Source: Ignavibacteriaceae bacterium (GTDB lineage Bacteria > Bacteroidota > Ignavibacteria > Ignavibacteriales > Ignavibacteriaceae). Taken from it: DNA of 64,000 nucleotides. Where the stretch lies: contig JADLAF010000058.1 in NCBI GenBank assembly GCA_020848375.1, positions 1-64,000 of the forward strand, read 5' to 3'. The position numbers were made by a program, and so were the translations under genes. The notes below the pieces were generated by a model, which was not told where the DNA came from, did not search any database, and was given only the letters and a program-made list of their open reading frames with translations. Shown here piece by piece: positions 28,784-38,087 of this stretch (within the stretch, counting starts at the first letter, position 1; each line of letters begins with the position of its first letter).

Positions 28784-30082
28784 ATGACCAGGCATCTGAA
28801 AAACGATTCTGAAATTTTTGAAGTACTGAAACTTGAGACTGGTCGTCTTCAAACCAATCTTGAGCTTATAGCATCTGAAAACTTTGTGAGCCCGGCTGTG
28901 CTTGAAGCAGCCGGCTCTATTCTTACAAACAAATATGCCGAGGGGTACCCCGGTAAGCGTTACTACGGGGGATGTGAATTTGTTGATATGGCTGAGGAAC
29001 TCGCCCGTACGCGCCTTAAAGCGATATATAATGCAGAGTATGTAAACGTTCAGCCCCACAGCGGTTCTCAGGCAAATATGGCGGTATTTATGACACTGCT
29101 GAAACCGGGGGATAATTTTCTTGGGTTAAGTCTGGCGCATGGCGGTCATTTAACGCATGGTTCACTGGTCAATTTCTCCGGACAGCTTTATAAACCGACA
29201 GGATATACACTTAATAAAGAAACCGGACTGCTTGATTATGATCAGATTCAGACGCTGGCCAACCAAGGCAAACCTAAGCTGATAATTGCTGGCGGAAGTG
29301 CATATTCAAGAGACTGGGATTATAAACGTCTCCGTGAAATTGCGGACTCAGTTGGTGCATTCTTGCTTTGTGACATGGCCCACCCTGCCGGGCTCATAGC
29401 AAAAGGACTTTTAAACAGCCCTCTTGGTTACTGTCACTTTGTAACTTCAACCACTCATAAAACGCTTCGCGGTCCGCGCGGTGGTGTTATTCTTATGGGT
29501 AAAGATTTTGAAAATCCATTTGGCATCACAACTCCTAAAGGTGATCGTCTGAAGATGATGTCAGAACTTCTTGACTCTGCTGTTATGCCTGGAATTCAGG
29601 GAGGACCTCTCATGCACATTATTATGGCTAAAGCTGTTGCATTCGGCGAAGTGCTGCAGGATTCTTTTGGTGTATATACCAAAAGAGTTGTTGCAAACTC
29701 CCGCCGTCTGGCTGCTTCTTTGACCACTTTGGGGTACAATATCGTTTCGGGCGGTACTGATAATCATCTGATGCTGATTGATCTTTCAAATAAAAATGTA
29801 ACCGGCAAACAGGCAGAGATTGCATTGGGTGAGGCAGGAATAACCGTGAACAAAAACATGGTCCCTTATGATTCCCGTTCACCGTTTGTTACCAGTGGTA
29901 TCCGTATCGGAACACCTGCTGTTACAACCAGAGGTATGAATGAGGGAGAAATGGAAGCTATCGCCGGTTTTATTAATGATGCCATTGTTAATTATACCGA
30001 CAGTGCAAAACTTTCTTCTGTGAAATCTGCCGTCGCTCTTTTTTGCAAATCTTTTCCGCTTTACGCTGACTATTTAGGGTAA
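28784..30082 (+). CDS. glyA: serine hydroxymethyltransferase
   Basis: [57 protein letters not shown]. Confidence 0.98.
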   Translation: MTRHLKNDSEIFEVLKLETGRLQTNLELIASENFVSPAVLEAAGSILTNKYAEGYPGKRYYGGCEFVDMAEELARTRLKAIYNAEYVNVQPHSGSQANMAVFMTLLKPGDNFLGLSLAHGGHLTHGSLVNFSGQLYKPTGYTLNKETGLLDYDQIQTLANQGKPKLIIAGGSAYSRDWDYKRLREIADSVGAFLLCDMAHPAGLIAKGLLNSPLGYCHFVTSTTHKTLRGPRGGVILMGKDFENPFGITTPKGDRLKMMSELLDSAVMPGIQGGPLMHIIMAKAVAFGEVLQDSFGVYTKRVVANSRRLAASLTTLGYNIVSGGTDNHLMLIDLSNKNVTGKQAEIALGEAGITVNKNMVPYDSRSPFVTSGIRIGTPAVTTRGMNEGEMEAIAGFINDAIVNYTDSAKLSSVKSAVALFCKSFPLYADYLG

Positions 30083-30083
30083 T

Positions 30084-30842
30084 GTGGCACCTTTAGATCA
30101 GCCATTTCAGGATGATGAGGATCACTCTGCCGATGCAGAGATGACCTTTATGGAGCACCTTGAGGAGTTTCGTAAAAGGATTATATATATTCTCTACGGA
30201 ACTGTGGCTGGCGCTGTTGTGGTCATCGCGTTTGACAGTTATATTGTTGAAAATTTTCTACTATATCCGGCGGGAAAATCCGGCATTGTGCTTCAGAACC
30301 TTGAACCGTTCGGGCAGGTGTTTCTCTACTTTCAAGTCTGGTTTATCGGAGGGATGATTGTAAGCATTCCGAATGTGTTTTATCAGATTTGGCAGTTTAT
30401 TTCGCCGGCATTGCGCAGCAATGAGAAAAAGTATGTTACACTTGTTGTAACCGCCTCCACTATTTGTTTTCTCTCTGGCGTGTTTTTTGCTTATTCACTT
30501 ATGCTTCCTCTTACGCTTGATTTTGCAGCAAATTTTGGTTCCGATTCAATCAGAAACGATTTTGCCATTGACAGTTATATGTCAATTTTTTTCAGCGTTT
30601 TGTTGGGTGCAGGATTAATTTTTGAACTCCCTGTGTTATCATTTATCCTATCCAGGATTGGTATTCTGACACCGGAGTTTATGAAAAAATTCAGGCGTCA
30701 CTCTATAGTCGGGATAATGATTCTGGCAGCGTTTCTTTCACCAGGAACTGATCCTGTTGGTCAGGTTATGCTTGCGATCCCATTATTTATTCTTTACGAA
30801 ATCAGTATTATTGTTTCAAAAATGTCAGTAAAAAGATCTTGA
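30084..30842 (+). CDS. tatC: Sec-independent translocase TatC
   Basis: MTFMEHLEEFRKRIIYILYGTVAG...YQIWQFISPALRSNEKKYV; GTG start. Confidence 0.95.
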   Translation: MAPLDQPFQDDEDHSADAEMTFMEHLEEFRKRIIYILYGTVAGAVVVIAFDSYIVENFLLYPAGKSGIVLQNLEPFGQVFLYFQVWFIGGMIVSIPNVFYQIWQFISPALRSNEKKYVTLVVTASTICFLSGVFFAYSLMLPLTLDFAANFGSDSIRNDFAIDSYMSIFFSVLLGAGLIFELPVLSFILSRIGILTPEFMKKFRRHSIVGIMILAAFLSPGTDPVGQVMLAIPLFILYEISIIVSKMSVKRS

Positions 30843-31819
30843 ATCCATCAAAACTTTCGGAAATCAGCCGACCGATAGCAGCAGAACTGGATGCATTTCA
30901 GGATCTGTTTAAAAAATCAATGCGCAGTAAAACTCCGCTTGTTGATCTTGTTGCCCGGTACGTTCTCAAACAAAAGGGTAAAAAGATTCGTCCGCTTCTT
31001 GTTATGCTCGCTGCGAAAACCCAGTCGGAGGTTAACGAGAGAAGTTACCGCGGAGCAATTTTGGTTGAGCTTCTTCATACCGCAACACTGGTGCACGATG
31101 ACGTTGTTGATAATGCTGATCAGAGGCGCGGCTTCCCTTCAATTAATGCTGTATGGAAGAATAAAGTAGCAGTTCTTATGGGCGACTATCTGCTTTCCAA
31201 AGGTCTTATGATTGCTGTTAAAAATAAAGATTTTGATTTTCTGGAAGTAATGACTGACACGGTTCGCAGAATGTCAGAAGGGGAGTTGCTGCAAATACAA
31301 AAAACCCGGAAACTTGACATTGATGAGGAGACCTATTATAAAGTAATCTCTGACAAAACTGCTTCGCTACTGGAAACCTGCTGTGAGATTGGCGCGATGA
31401 GCGCAGGGGCAAGTCAGGAAGAACGTATAGCTATGAAAAAATTTGGAGAGTATCTTGGAATTTCTTTTCAGATACGTGATGATATACTTGATTACGAGGG
31501 AACTGCAAAAGTTTTTGGAAAGCCAATCGGGGGTGATATTAAAGAAAAGAAAATTACTCTTCCTCTTATTTATGCTCTCCGTACAGTTTCAAAAAGTCAG
31601 GCATCTGATATAAGGAAGCTTATAAAAAAAGAGGGAAAAAAAGATTCAGTGCGCAAAGTGATAGACTTTGTTCATGAACAGAGGGGCATAGAATACGCCG
31701 AAGTGCAGGCAGAGATTTTTGCGGAGAAAGCCAAAGACTGCCTCAAGATTTTTCAGGACACAACGGCTAAGGCATCACTCACTGCACTTGTGAACTTTGT
31801 TGTGCAGCGTAAGAATTAA
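30839..31819 (+). CDS. polyprenyl diphosphate synthase
   Basis: GKKIRPLLVMLAA; LLHTATLVHDDVVDNADQRRG; IRDDILDYEG. Confidence 0.93.
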   Translation: MNPSKLSEISRPIAAELDAFQDLFKKSMRSKTPLVDLVARYVLKQKGKKIRPLLVMLAAKTQSEVNERSYRGAILVELLHTATLVHDDVVDNADQRRGFPSINAVWKNKVAVLMGDYLLSKGLMIAVKNKDFDFLEVMTDTVRRMSEGELLQIQKTRKLDIDEETYYKVISDKTASLLETCCEIGAMSAGASQEERIAMKKFGEYLGISFQIRDDILDYEGTAKVFGKPIGGDIKEKKITLPLIYALRTVSKSQASDIRKLIKKEGKKDSVRKVIDFVHEQRGIEYAEVQAEIFAEKAKDCLKIFQDTTAKASLTALVNFVVQRKN

Positions 31820-31821
31820 TC

Positions 31822-32289
31822 CTATTTTGCCTCTTTAAAGTTAAATCCCTTTTCAGGATTCCTGAGTGTCAGAACAGGGCATGGTGCCTTTCTGATAACT
31901 TTCTCACTTGTACCTCCGAACAACAGATGTTCCATACCGGTTCTTCCATGAGATGAAATGATAATCAGGTCGGCATCAGTTTCCTTAGCGATATCAACTA
32001 TTTCAAGAAAGGGTTTCCCCGCGCGCACTGTAGTTGTTATCCTTACATTGTTTTGGTAAGGTTCAACCAATTTTTCCAGTTCTTCTTTTGCTTTGTCTGA
32101 TACTTCTGCTTCGTAAGGCGGGAGAGGTATCTGACCTACCGTCAGATCAGGCGGGTACATCATTGGCTCAAGAATATAAGCGACAATAAGTTCCGCACCG
32201 AAAACGAGGGCAAATTCAGTTGAATACTTCAGGGCTGCAATCGAGTAGTCCGAAAAATCAACCGGGACAAGAATTTTATCTATTTTCAT
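31822..32289 (-). CDS. universal stress protein (UspA family)
   Basis: KILVPVDFSDYSIAALKYSTEFA...ISSHGRTGMEHLLFGGTSEKVIRKAPCPVLTLR. Confidence 0.95.
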   Translation of the reverse strand: MKIDKILVPVDFSDYSIAALKYSTEFALVFGAELIVAYILEPMMYPPDLTVGQIPLPPYEAEVSDKAKEELEKLVEPYQNNVRITTTVRAGKPFLEIVDIAKETDADLIIISSHGRTGMEHLLFGGTSEKVIRKAPCPVLTLRNPEKGFNFKEAK

Positions 32290-32839
32290 GCTGATTCTCC
32301 TTTAATGCATGATACTCATCAATCAGAGAAACATATTCCTGATTAAGGTTTCTCAAACGTAATACAATAATTTTAGAAATTCCACTCAAAATTTTAACGC
32401 CGGTCTTAGGGTACTTGTGGATAAACTCATCCAAATCAGGTTTAAAGATTATTGAAAGTTTGGTTTCAGCTTTACTTCTTGCAGATGCTGAGCGTGTATC
32501 GCCATCAATCATTGCAAGTTCTCCAAAAAAATCACTCTGGCTGAATGATGCAATAATTACTTTCTCCCCGTTGTCAGACAAATACTCTATATCCACGGCA
32601 CCTTCACGGATGATATACAGGGCTATTCCGGGGTCCCCCTGCATGAAGATATACTCACCTGACTGATACTGTCTGTTGTGGATAATCTTAAGCAGTTCTT
32701 CCATCTGCCCCTTTTTAAAGTCAGCAAACGGCGGAACGGACCGTAAAATTTTATGAAGGTCAGATGACTGGGGCTGCTGCTTAAATACATTCGACCAGAA
32801 CGAACTTTCAGCGCGCTTAATGGTTTCTTTTTGTTTCAT
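32276..32839 (-). CDS. cyclic nucleotide-binding (Crp-like) domain protein
   Basis: GEYIFMQGDPGIALYIIREGAVDI...FFGELAMIDGDTRSASARSKAETKL; no C-terminal HTH. Confidence 0.88.
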   Translation of the reverse strand: MKQKETIKRAESSFWSNVFKQQPQSSDLHKILRSVPPFADFKKGQMEELLKIIHNRQYQSGEYIFMQGDPGIALYIIREGAVDIEYLSDNGEKVIIASFSQSDFFGELAMIDGDTRSASARSKAETKLSIIFKPDLDEFIHKYPKTGVKILSGISKIIVLRLRNLNQEYVSLIDEYHALKENQHENR

Positions 32840-32847
32840 ATTGTGCT

Positions 32848-33600
32848 TCAGCTAAAAATCTCTTTTTCTGCAACACGCCAGAGTTTCTGGCAGGGGAATC
32901 TGTTTTCGTACAATGCTCTGCCGACTATAACAGAGTCAACCCCGACGGGTATAAGATTTTGCAAATCCATGAGCTCATCTTTATTTCTTATACCGCCTGA
33001 ATGAGTTACACGAAGACCGGTTGATTCAGCAACCTGTCGTGAAAGCTCAATATTAGGACCAGAGAGCATTCCATTTCTCTTTACATCGGTTACAATCAGC
33101 CGCTCAATTCCTGAAGATTTAAGGCGGGCAGCCATTTCCAAAGGATGAATCCCGGTTTTTACTTTTCTGCCGCGGATGACAAGTTCATTATCTACCACAT
33201 CTAAAGCCACAACAATTTTTTTTGATCCGTACTTTTCAAGAATCCGGCAGTACTCATCCCAATCATCAATAACGACAGTTGAGATGACCGCTCTTGAGAT
33301 TCCGAATGAGAAAACCTTATCTGCATCCTCCATGTTGCGGATGCCACCGGCATATTCAACCGGTATGATCACTGATGAACAGATTTGTTTAAGTGTCTCG
33401 TAATTCCGGTCTGAGTGTAATGAAAATCCATCGAAGTCAACCACATGAAGCATTTTGGCATTTTCAGCCCTCCAGATTCTTGCCATCTCAACCGGATCGT
33501 TCCCGTATTCAGTACAGTTCAGTTCCGGAATACCCTGTACAACCCTTACGGTGGTACCGTATTTTATATCAATGGAAGGGATTATCAGTAAAAAGGGCAT
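32848..33600 (-). CDS. HisA/HisF-family TIM barrel protein (HisA-like)
   Basis: LLIIPSIDIKYGTTVRVVQG...MLHVVDFDGF; VEYAGGIRN; GLRVTHSGGIRNKDEL; no other his genes in window. Confidence 0.75.
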   Translation of the reverse strand: MPFLLIIPSIDIKYGTTVRVVQGIPELNCTEYGNDPVEMARIWRAENAKMLHVVDFDGFSLHSDRNYETLKQICSSVIIPVEYAGGIRNMEDADKVFSFGISRAVISTVVIDDWDEYCRILEKYGSKKIVVALDVVDNELVIRGRKVKTGIHPLEMAARLKSSGIERLIVTDVKRNGMLSGPNIELSRQVAESTGLRVTHSGGIRNKDELMDLQNLIPVGVDSVIVGRALYENRFPCQKLWRVAEKEIFS

Positions 33601-33884
33601 ACTTTAATTCGGTTCAATTTTCTGTTCAGCTTCTCTAAGATGTCACCATAGCCGGCGCAAGTCAGCGTCCTGCTCTGAGTAAATTTCATTATTATTTTAC
33701 GGAAAATAATCAAAAAAGCATCCTTTAGATAAAGGAAATTGAAGAAATTGGCTGATTAGAATCGAAGCACTAAAAGCCGGAATTCTGACCTCCCTGAGTA
33801 CGCGGCTGAAAGAGAGCATGATTTGACTGAAAATTTGCTTCCTTTTGGTGCTTAAATTGACCATTTAGGGCTGAAAAAACCTCT

Positions 33885-33941
33885 AAAGTCAAACTTTGTG
33901 GGCTGTTTTCTTGACTTTTCACCCTGTTAAGAGCATATTTG
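33885..33941 (+). promoter_or_regulatory. probable bioY promoter with overlapping inverted repeat
   Basis: AAAGTCAA (33885-33892) and TTGACTTT (33911-33918); TTG at 33911 lies 20 nt before CATATTTG (33934-33941, near TAnnTTTG). Confidence 0.4.
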
Positions 33942-34002
33942 TAACCGATTTAATGGTTTTCTTACATCCAGACATAAATTTTAAGCAAACGGAGTTTTTC
34001 CA

Positions 34003-34560
34003 ATGAGTGCAACAACAGTAAAAATTAAGTCCCTATTAACTGCTGCCGACAGCACGGGAGATATCATAAGAGTTAGTCTTTTCGCGTTACTTACCGTTAT
34101 AACCGCTCAGATAAGCATACCTGTTTCACCGATACCTTTTACACTTCAGACCGTAGCTGTTGTTTTAGCAGGTGCATTACTCGGAGCAAAAAAAGGAGCT
34201 TTAAGCCAGGTAGTTTATCTCATGCTCGGTGTTCTTGGTCTCCCTGTTTTTGCAATGTCCGCTGATGCTACAGTAGGAATAGCAAGACTGATTGGTCCAA
34301 CAGGCGGATATTTGCTTGCTTTCCCTGTTGCGGCATATATAACCGGACTCATTATTGAAAAACATAATAGCAGCACTTCTCAGTTGGTCTCTATCATCGC
34401 GGGCAATGTGCTTATTCTGCTTTCCGGCGTTGCTTTCCTTAATACATTTTATATCAATGATCTTGGTCAGGCAGCTCTTTTTGGCGCAGGAATCTTTAGT
34501 GTATGGTCGGTTGTTAAAATCGCCCTCACCTACGCTTTATACAAAGCAGTTAAAAAGTAA
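34003..34560 (+). CDS. bioY: biotin transporter BioY
   Basis: PVSPIPFTLQTVAVVLAGALLGAKKGALSQVVYLMLGVLGLPVFA; GPTGGYLLAFPVAAYITG. Confidence 0.95.
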   Translation: MSATTVKIKSLLTAADSTGDIIRVSLFALLTVITAQISIPVSPIPFTLQTVAVVLAGALLGAKKGALSQVVYLMLGVLGLPVFAMSADATVGIARLIGPTGGYLLAFPVAAYITGLIIEKHNSSTSQLVSIIAGNVLILLSGVAFLNTFYINDLGQAALFGAGIFSVWSVVKIALTYALYKAVKK

Positions 34561-34575
34561 GCAGAGACCGGCTCA

Positions 34576-36576
34576 GTGTTTGGCATAAAGAATATCATTT
34601 TCATAGTCGTTTTTCTTGCAGCAACAGGATTCTTTATATATAGTATCAGGCGGCTTATTTCCTTTATGCTGCTTGGCACAAAAGAAGACAGATTTGATGA
34701 TCCCGTCAGGCGTATTAAAAATGTTCTGATTATTGCGTTCGGACAGACAAAACTCCTTAGAGACAAAGTAGCAGGTACTCTGCACTTTCTCATTTTCTGG
34801 GGCTTCATACTCTTTATAACTGCCGTGATCGAAGCTGTTATTCAGGGCTTTTATTCTCCGTTTACCTGGGAGATATTAGGTCCTTTCTATGCAGTCGTAA
34901 CGATTGTGCAGGATATATTCGGAATTCTGGTAATAAGTTCCATCATTTATTCGCTTTACCGAAGATTCATCGTAAAGGTACCGCGCCTAAAATCAGAACG
35001 TCACGGTCAGCTTGCTGCTGCTTTCATACTTACGATGATTATGCTGGTTGTAATCAGTATGTTCGGTCAGAACATGGCTCATATTGCCAAAAACGGATTT
35101 GTTTTTGCCGAATATGAAATCAGACCTGTAAGTGCATTTCTTTCCGCCAGATTATTCGACCCTTTTTCACAGTTATCGTATGATATATACGAAATCTGCT
35201 GGTGGGTACATATTATTGTTGTGCTTGGTTTTGTAAACTTTCTGCCTTATTCAAAACATCTTCATGTCCTTTCATCAATACCGAATGTTTATTTTTCAAA
35301 ATTTGATGAGAAAAAAGGCGCACTCAAGCCCATTAATCTGGAAGATGAGACACTGGAGTCCTACGGAGCCGATGATATTGAAAAGCTAAGCTGGAAGCAG
35401 CTACTGGATGGTTACTCCTGCACTGAATGCGGCAGGTGCACAGCAGTCTGCCCTGCAGCAAACACTGGTAAGTCTCTCTCACCGCGTAAAATTATTGTTG
35501 ATATTAGAAGACGAACAGAGGACAAAGGACCATTAGTAATCGGCGGAGTTAAAGAAAGTGTTATATATGAACGTACACTTGTTCACGATTATATAAGTGA
35601 TCTTGAACTTTGGCAATGCACCACCTGCATGGCCTGTGTTCAGGAGTGCCCCGTAATGATTGAACATGTTGACTCAATTGTTGATATGAGACGTCATCTT
35701 GTCCTTACTGAATCAAATTTCCCTGCTGAGTTGAATAATGTTTTTAAATCCCTCGAGACCAACGGCTCTCCGTGGGCATTTAATCCGGCGGATCGGGCTG
35801 AATGGGCTGACGGGATGAATATCAAAACGATGGCAGAAGACCCTAACGGAGAGGTGCTCTTTTGGGTTGGGTGTGCTGGTTCGTTTGATAACAGATACAA
35901 AAAGGTTACAAAGGCCTTTGCAGGTCTGATGCAGAAGGGGAATATTGATTTCCGGATTCTCGGGACTGAAGAAAAATGCAACGGTGACACGGCACGCCGG
36001 CTCGGTAACGAATATCTTGCGCAGACGATGATGCAGGAAAATATAGAAGTGCTCAACGGATATGGTGTAAAGAAAATTGTTACAGCGTGTCCACATTGTT
36101 ACAATTCTCTCAAAAATGAATTCCCTCAGTTCGGCGGGAATTTTGAAGTGCAGCATCACAGCGAACTGATTCATGAGCTTATTGACTCTGGCAAGATTGA
36201 AATGAATGAGGCAGAAGAACCGCTGAGTGTTACTTATCATGATTCCTGTTATATTGGCAGATATAATGATATATATGAAGAACCACGTGAGGTAATTGAT
36301 GCTATTCCCGCTGTTGAACTGACCGAGATGGAAAGAAACCGCTCAAAGGGATTTTGCTGCGGTGCCGGCGGAGGCAGAATGTTCCTCGAAGATGTTGAGG
36401 GGGGCAGAATAAATGAAGAAAGAACCAGAGAAGCACTCGAAACCGGGGCATCCACTATCGGGACGGCGTGCCCGTTCTGTATGACCATGATGACTGACGG
36501 AGTAAAAGCATACGATAAGACCGACACGGTCCAAGTCAAGGATATTGCAGAATTAGTTTTAGAAAACTCAAAATAA
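34576..36576 (+). CDS. membrane Fe-S oxidoreductase, HdrD/GlpC-like (DUF224/EMO-like)
   Basis: N-terminal TM region; CTECGRCTAVCP and CTTCMACVQECP clusters; CCG motifs CPHCYNSLKNEFP and FCCGAGGGRMF. Confidence 0.85.
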   Translation: MFGIKNIIFIVVFLAATGFFIYSIRRLISFMLLGTKEDRFDDPVRRIKNVLIIAFGQTKLLRDKVAGTLHFLIFWGFILFITAVIEAVIQGFYSPFTWEILGPFYAVVTIVQDIFGILVISSIIYSLYRRFIVKVPRLKSERHGQLAAAFILTMIMLVVISMFGQNMAHIAKNGFVFAEYEIRPVSAFLSARLFDPFSQLSYDIYEICWWVHIIVVLGFVNFLPYSKHLHVLSSIPNVYFSKFDEKKGALKPINLEDETLESYGADDIEKLSWKQLLDGYSCTECGRCTAVCPAANTGKSLSPRKIIVDIRRRTEDKGPLVIGGVKESVIYERTLVHDYISDLELWQCTTCMACVQECPVMIEHVDSIVDMRRHLVLTESNFPAELNNVFKSLETNGSPWAFNPADRAEWADGMNIKTMAEDPNGEVLFWVGCAGSFDNRYKKVTKAFAGLMQKGNIDFRILGTEEKCNGDTARRLGNEYLAQTMMQENIEVLNGYGVKKIVTACPHCYNSLKNEFPQFGGNFEVQHHSELIHELIDSGKIEMNEAEEPLSVTYHDSCYIGRYNDIYEEPREVIDAIPAVELTEMERNRSKGFCCGAGGGRMFLEDVEGGRINEERTREALETGASTIGTACPFCMTMMTDGVKAYDKTDTVQVKDIAELVLENSK

Positions 36577-36595
36577 TATATCTCAGGAGGTACGA

Positions 36596-36790
36596 ATGGA
36601 TCAATACAACAAACTGCTCGATGCGTTGAAAAATCTTGAAGGTGATTTCCAGAAGTTCTATGATAAAGGGAACTCTGCTGCCGGAACAAGATTAAGAAAA
36701 GGACTAAGTGACCTGAAAAAACTTGCTCAGGATATCAGAATTGATATTCAGGAAGTTAAGAACTCCCGTAAGGGCAGCTCTGCCGAATAA
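36596..36790 (+). CDS. histone H1-like protein (Hc1 family, Bacteroidota type)
   Basis: FQKFYDKGNSAAGTRLRKGLSDLKKLAQDIRIDIQEVKNSRKG. Confidence 0.85.
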   Translation: MDQYNKLLDALKNLEGDFQKFYDKGNSAAGTRLRKGLSDLKKLAQDIRIDIQEVKNSRKGSSAE

Positions 36791-36811
36791 TATCAGGAAC
36801 TGTCTGATTTT

Positions 36812-36845
36812 AAGCCGGGTTCAGCGAGCCCGGCTTTTCTTTTTG
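36812..36845 (+). terminator. intrinsic terminator
   Basis: AAGCCGGG-ttcagcgag-CCCGGCTT followed by TTCTTTTT. Confidence 0.85.
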
Positions 36846-36862
36846 TCAGGAATTTAACGGCT

Positions 36863-37990
36863 ATGGTTTATCTTTATATACTGTTTCTTTTTTCACCGGC
36901 GTTATTCTCTCAGGAGACGAAGGTTGATAGCCCGAAAAGCAATACGGCTATTTTGGCGTTTACCGGTGATTTGATGTGCCATAGTCCTCTTTATGAATAT
37001 GCAAAAACCGAAGGCGGTTATGATTTCACTCCCTACTTCCAATATATACGGGTTGAACTTTCGTATGCTGATCTGACCATCGGCAATCTGGAAACAGTAC
37101 TGGGCGGCAGGGAGCTAAAGTACAGCGGTTATCCCCGATTTAATTCACCTGATGAATATGCACTTGCACTTAAACAGGCGGGCTTTGATTTCCTTGTCAC
37201 GGCAAATAATCATTCGCTTGACCGGGGTGAAAAAGGACTATTAAGAACTCTTGATTTCCTTCGTGTTAACGGAATAGGTTCGACAGGAACATTTTCCGGC
37301 AAACAGGATCGTGATTCAATCAGGATTATTACCGTGAATGATATTTCATTTGCACTCCTTAATTATACGTATGGAACAAATGGCATACCGGTTTTCAAGG
37401 GAAAGGAATATATCATTAATCTGATTGAGAAAACTCTTATTCAAAAAGATATCCGCACGGCAAAAGAACTTAAGGCCGATGTAATTATTGTAGTGTTCCA
37501 TTATGGAAAAGAGTACAAAAGGGAACCGGACAACTATCAAAAAATGGTAAATGACTGGGTTTGGGAAGCCGGAGGGGATGTGATAGTCGGCAGCCATCCT
37601 CACGTTTTGCAACCGGCCGAGGTTATGACCGATTCTCTAAAAAATTTGACCAGATTCACGGCTCATTCTCTCGGAAACTTCATTTCGAACCAACAGTGGC
37701 GATACTCTGATGCAGGCGCAGTACTTTACCTGACCTTTGAGAAAACAGCCGGTAAGCCGGTTCTAAAAAAAACTGATTTCCTCCCAACCTGGGTATTTAA
37801 AGGGACAATTGAAGGGAGACAAACCTACAGAATTCTGCCTTCAACTGCCTCAGGTTGTGAGCACCAGTATGACTTTTTGTCTCAGTCACAGCGTGATACA
37901 TTCAGAAAGTCGTATGATGACTCAAAGGGAATTTTGACCGGTTTTAACAGTGAAATTGGGGTTTTTCCGCTTCTGAACTGCAGACACTAA
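36863..37990 (+). CDS. CapA family protein (PGA-synthesis-like metallophosphatase)
   Basis: ILAFTGDLMCHSPLYEYA; ANNHSLDRGEKGLLRTLDFLRVNGIGSTGT; VIVGSHPHVLQPAEVM. Confidence 0.9.
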   Translation: MVYLYILFLFSPALFSQETKVDSPKSNTAILAFTGDLMCHSPLYEYAKTEGGYDFTPYFQYIRVELSYADLTIGNLETVLGGRELKYSGYPRFNSPDEYALALKQAGFDFLVTANNHSLDRGEKGLLRTLDFLRVNGIGSTGTFSGKQDRDSIRIITVNDISFALLNYTYGTNGIPVFKGKEYIINLIEKTLIQKDIRTAKELKADVIIVVFHYGKEYKREPDNYQKMVNDWVWEAGGDVIVGSHPHVLQPAEVMTDSLKNLTRFTAHSLGNFISNQQWRYSDAGAVLYLTFEKTAGKPVLKKTDFLPTWVFKGTIEGRQTYRILPSTASGCEHQYDFLSQSQRDTFRKSYDDSKGILTGFNSEIGVFPLLNCRH

Positions 37991-38051
37991 AGGGGCTAAA
38001 AGCCACTTAGGGACGGGGTTTCGGCTAAAAAATTGCCCGAAATCTCCGTAC

Positions 38052-38076
38052 ATTTGTAATTTACATTTCTACAAAT
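38052..38076 (+). promoter_or_regulatory. inverted repeat ATTTGTA-N11-TACAAAT upstream of idh gene
   Basis: Perfect 7-nt arms ending 11 nt before the ATG; left arm overlaps TACATTTG (38049-38056). Confidence 0.4.
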
Positions 38077-38087
38077 ATTGAACCCTT

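Noticed and set aside
33940-33966. TTGTAACC...GGTTTTC as a BirA biotin operator upstream of bioY
   Set aside because: The halves resemble the BirA palindrome, but the spacer is about 8 nt rather than about 14-16 and the right half is imperfect.
35694-36240. Long antisense ORFs opposite the Fe-S oxidoreductase (also at 11786-12286 and 8273-8665)
   Set aside because: They lie fully opposite well-supported genes and have Cys/Phe/Ser-rich compositions typical of antisense frames.
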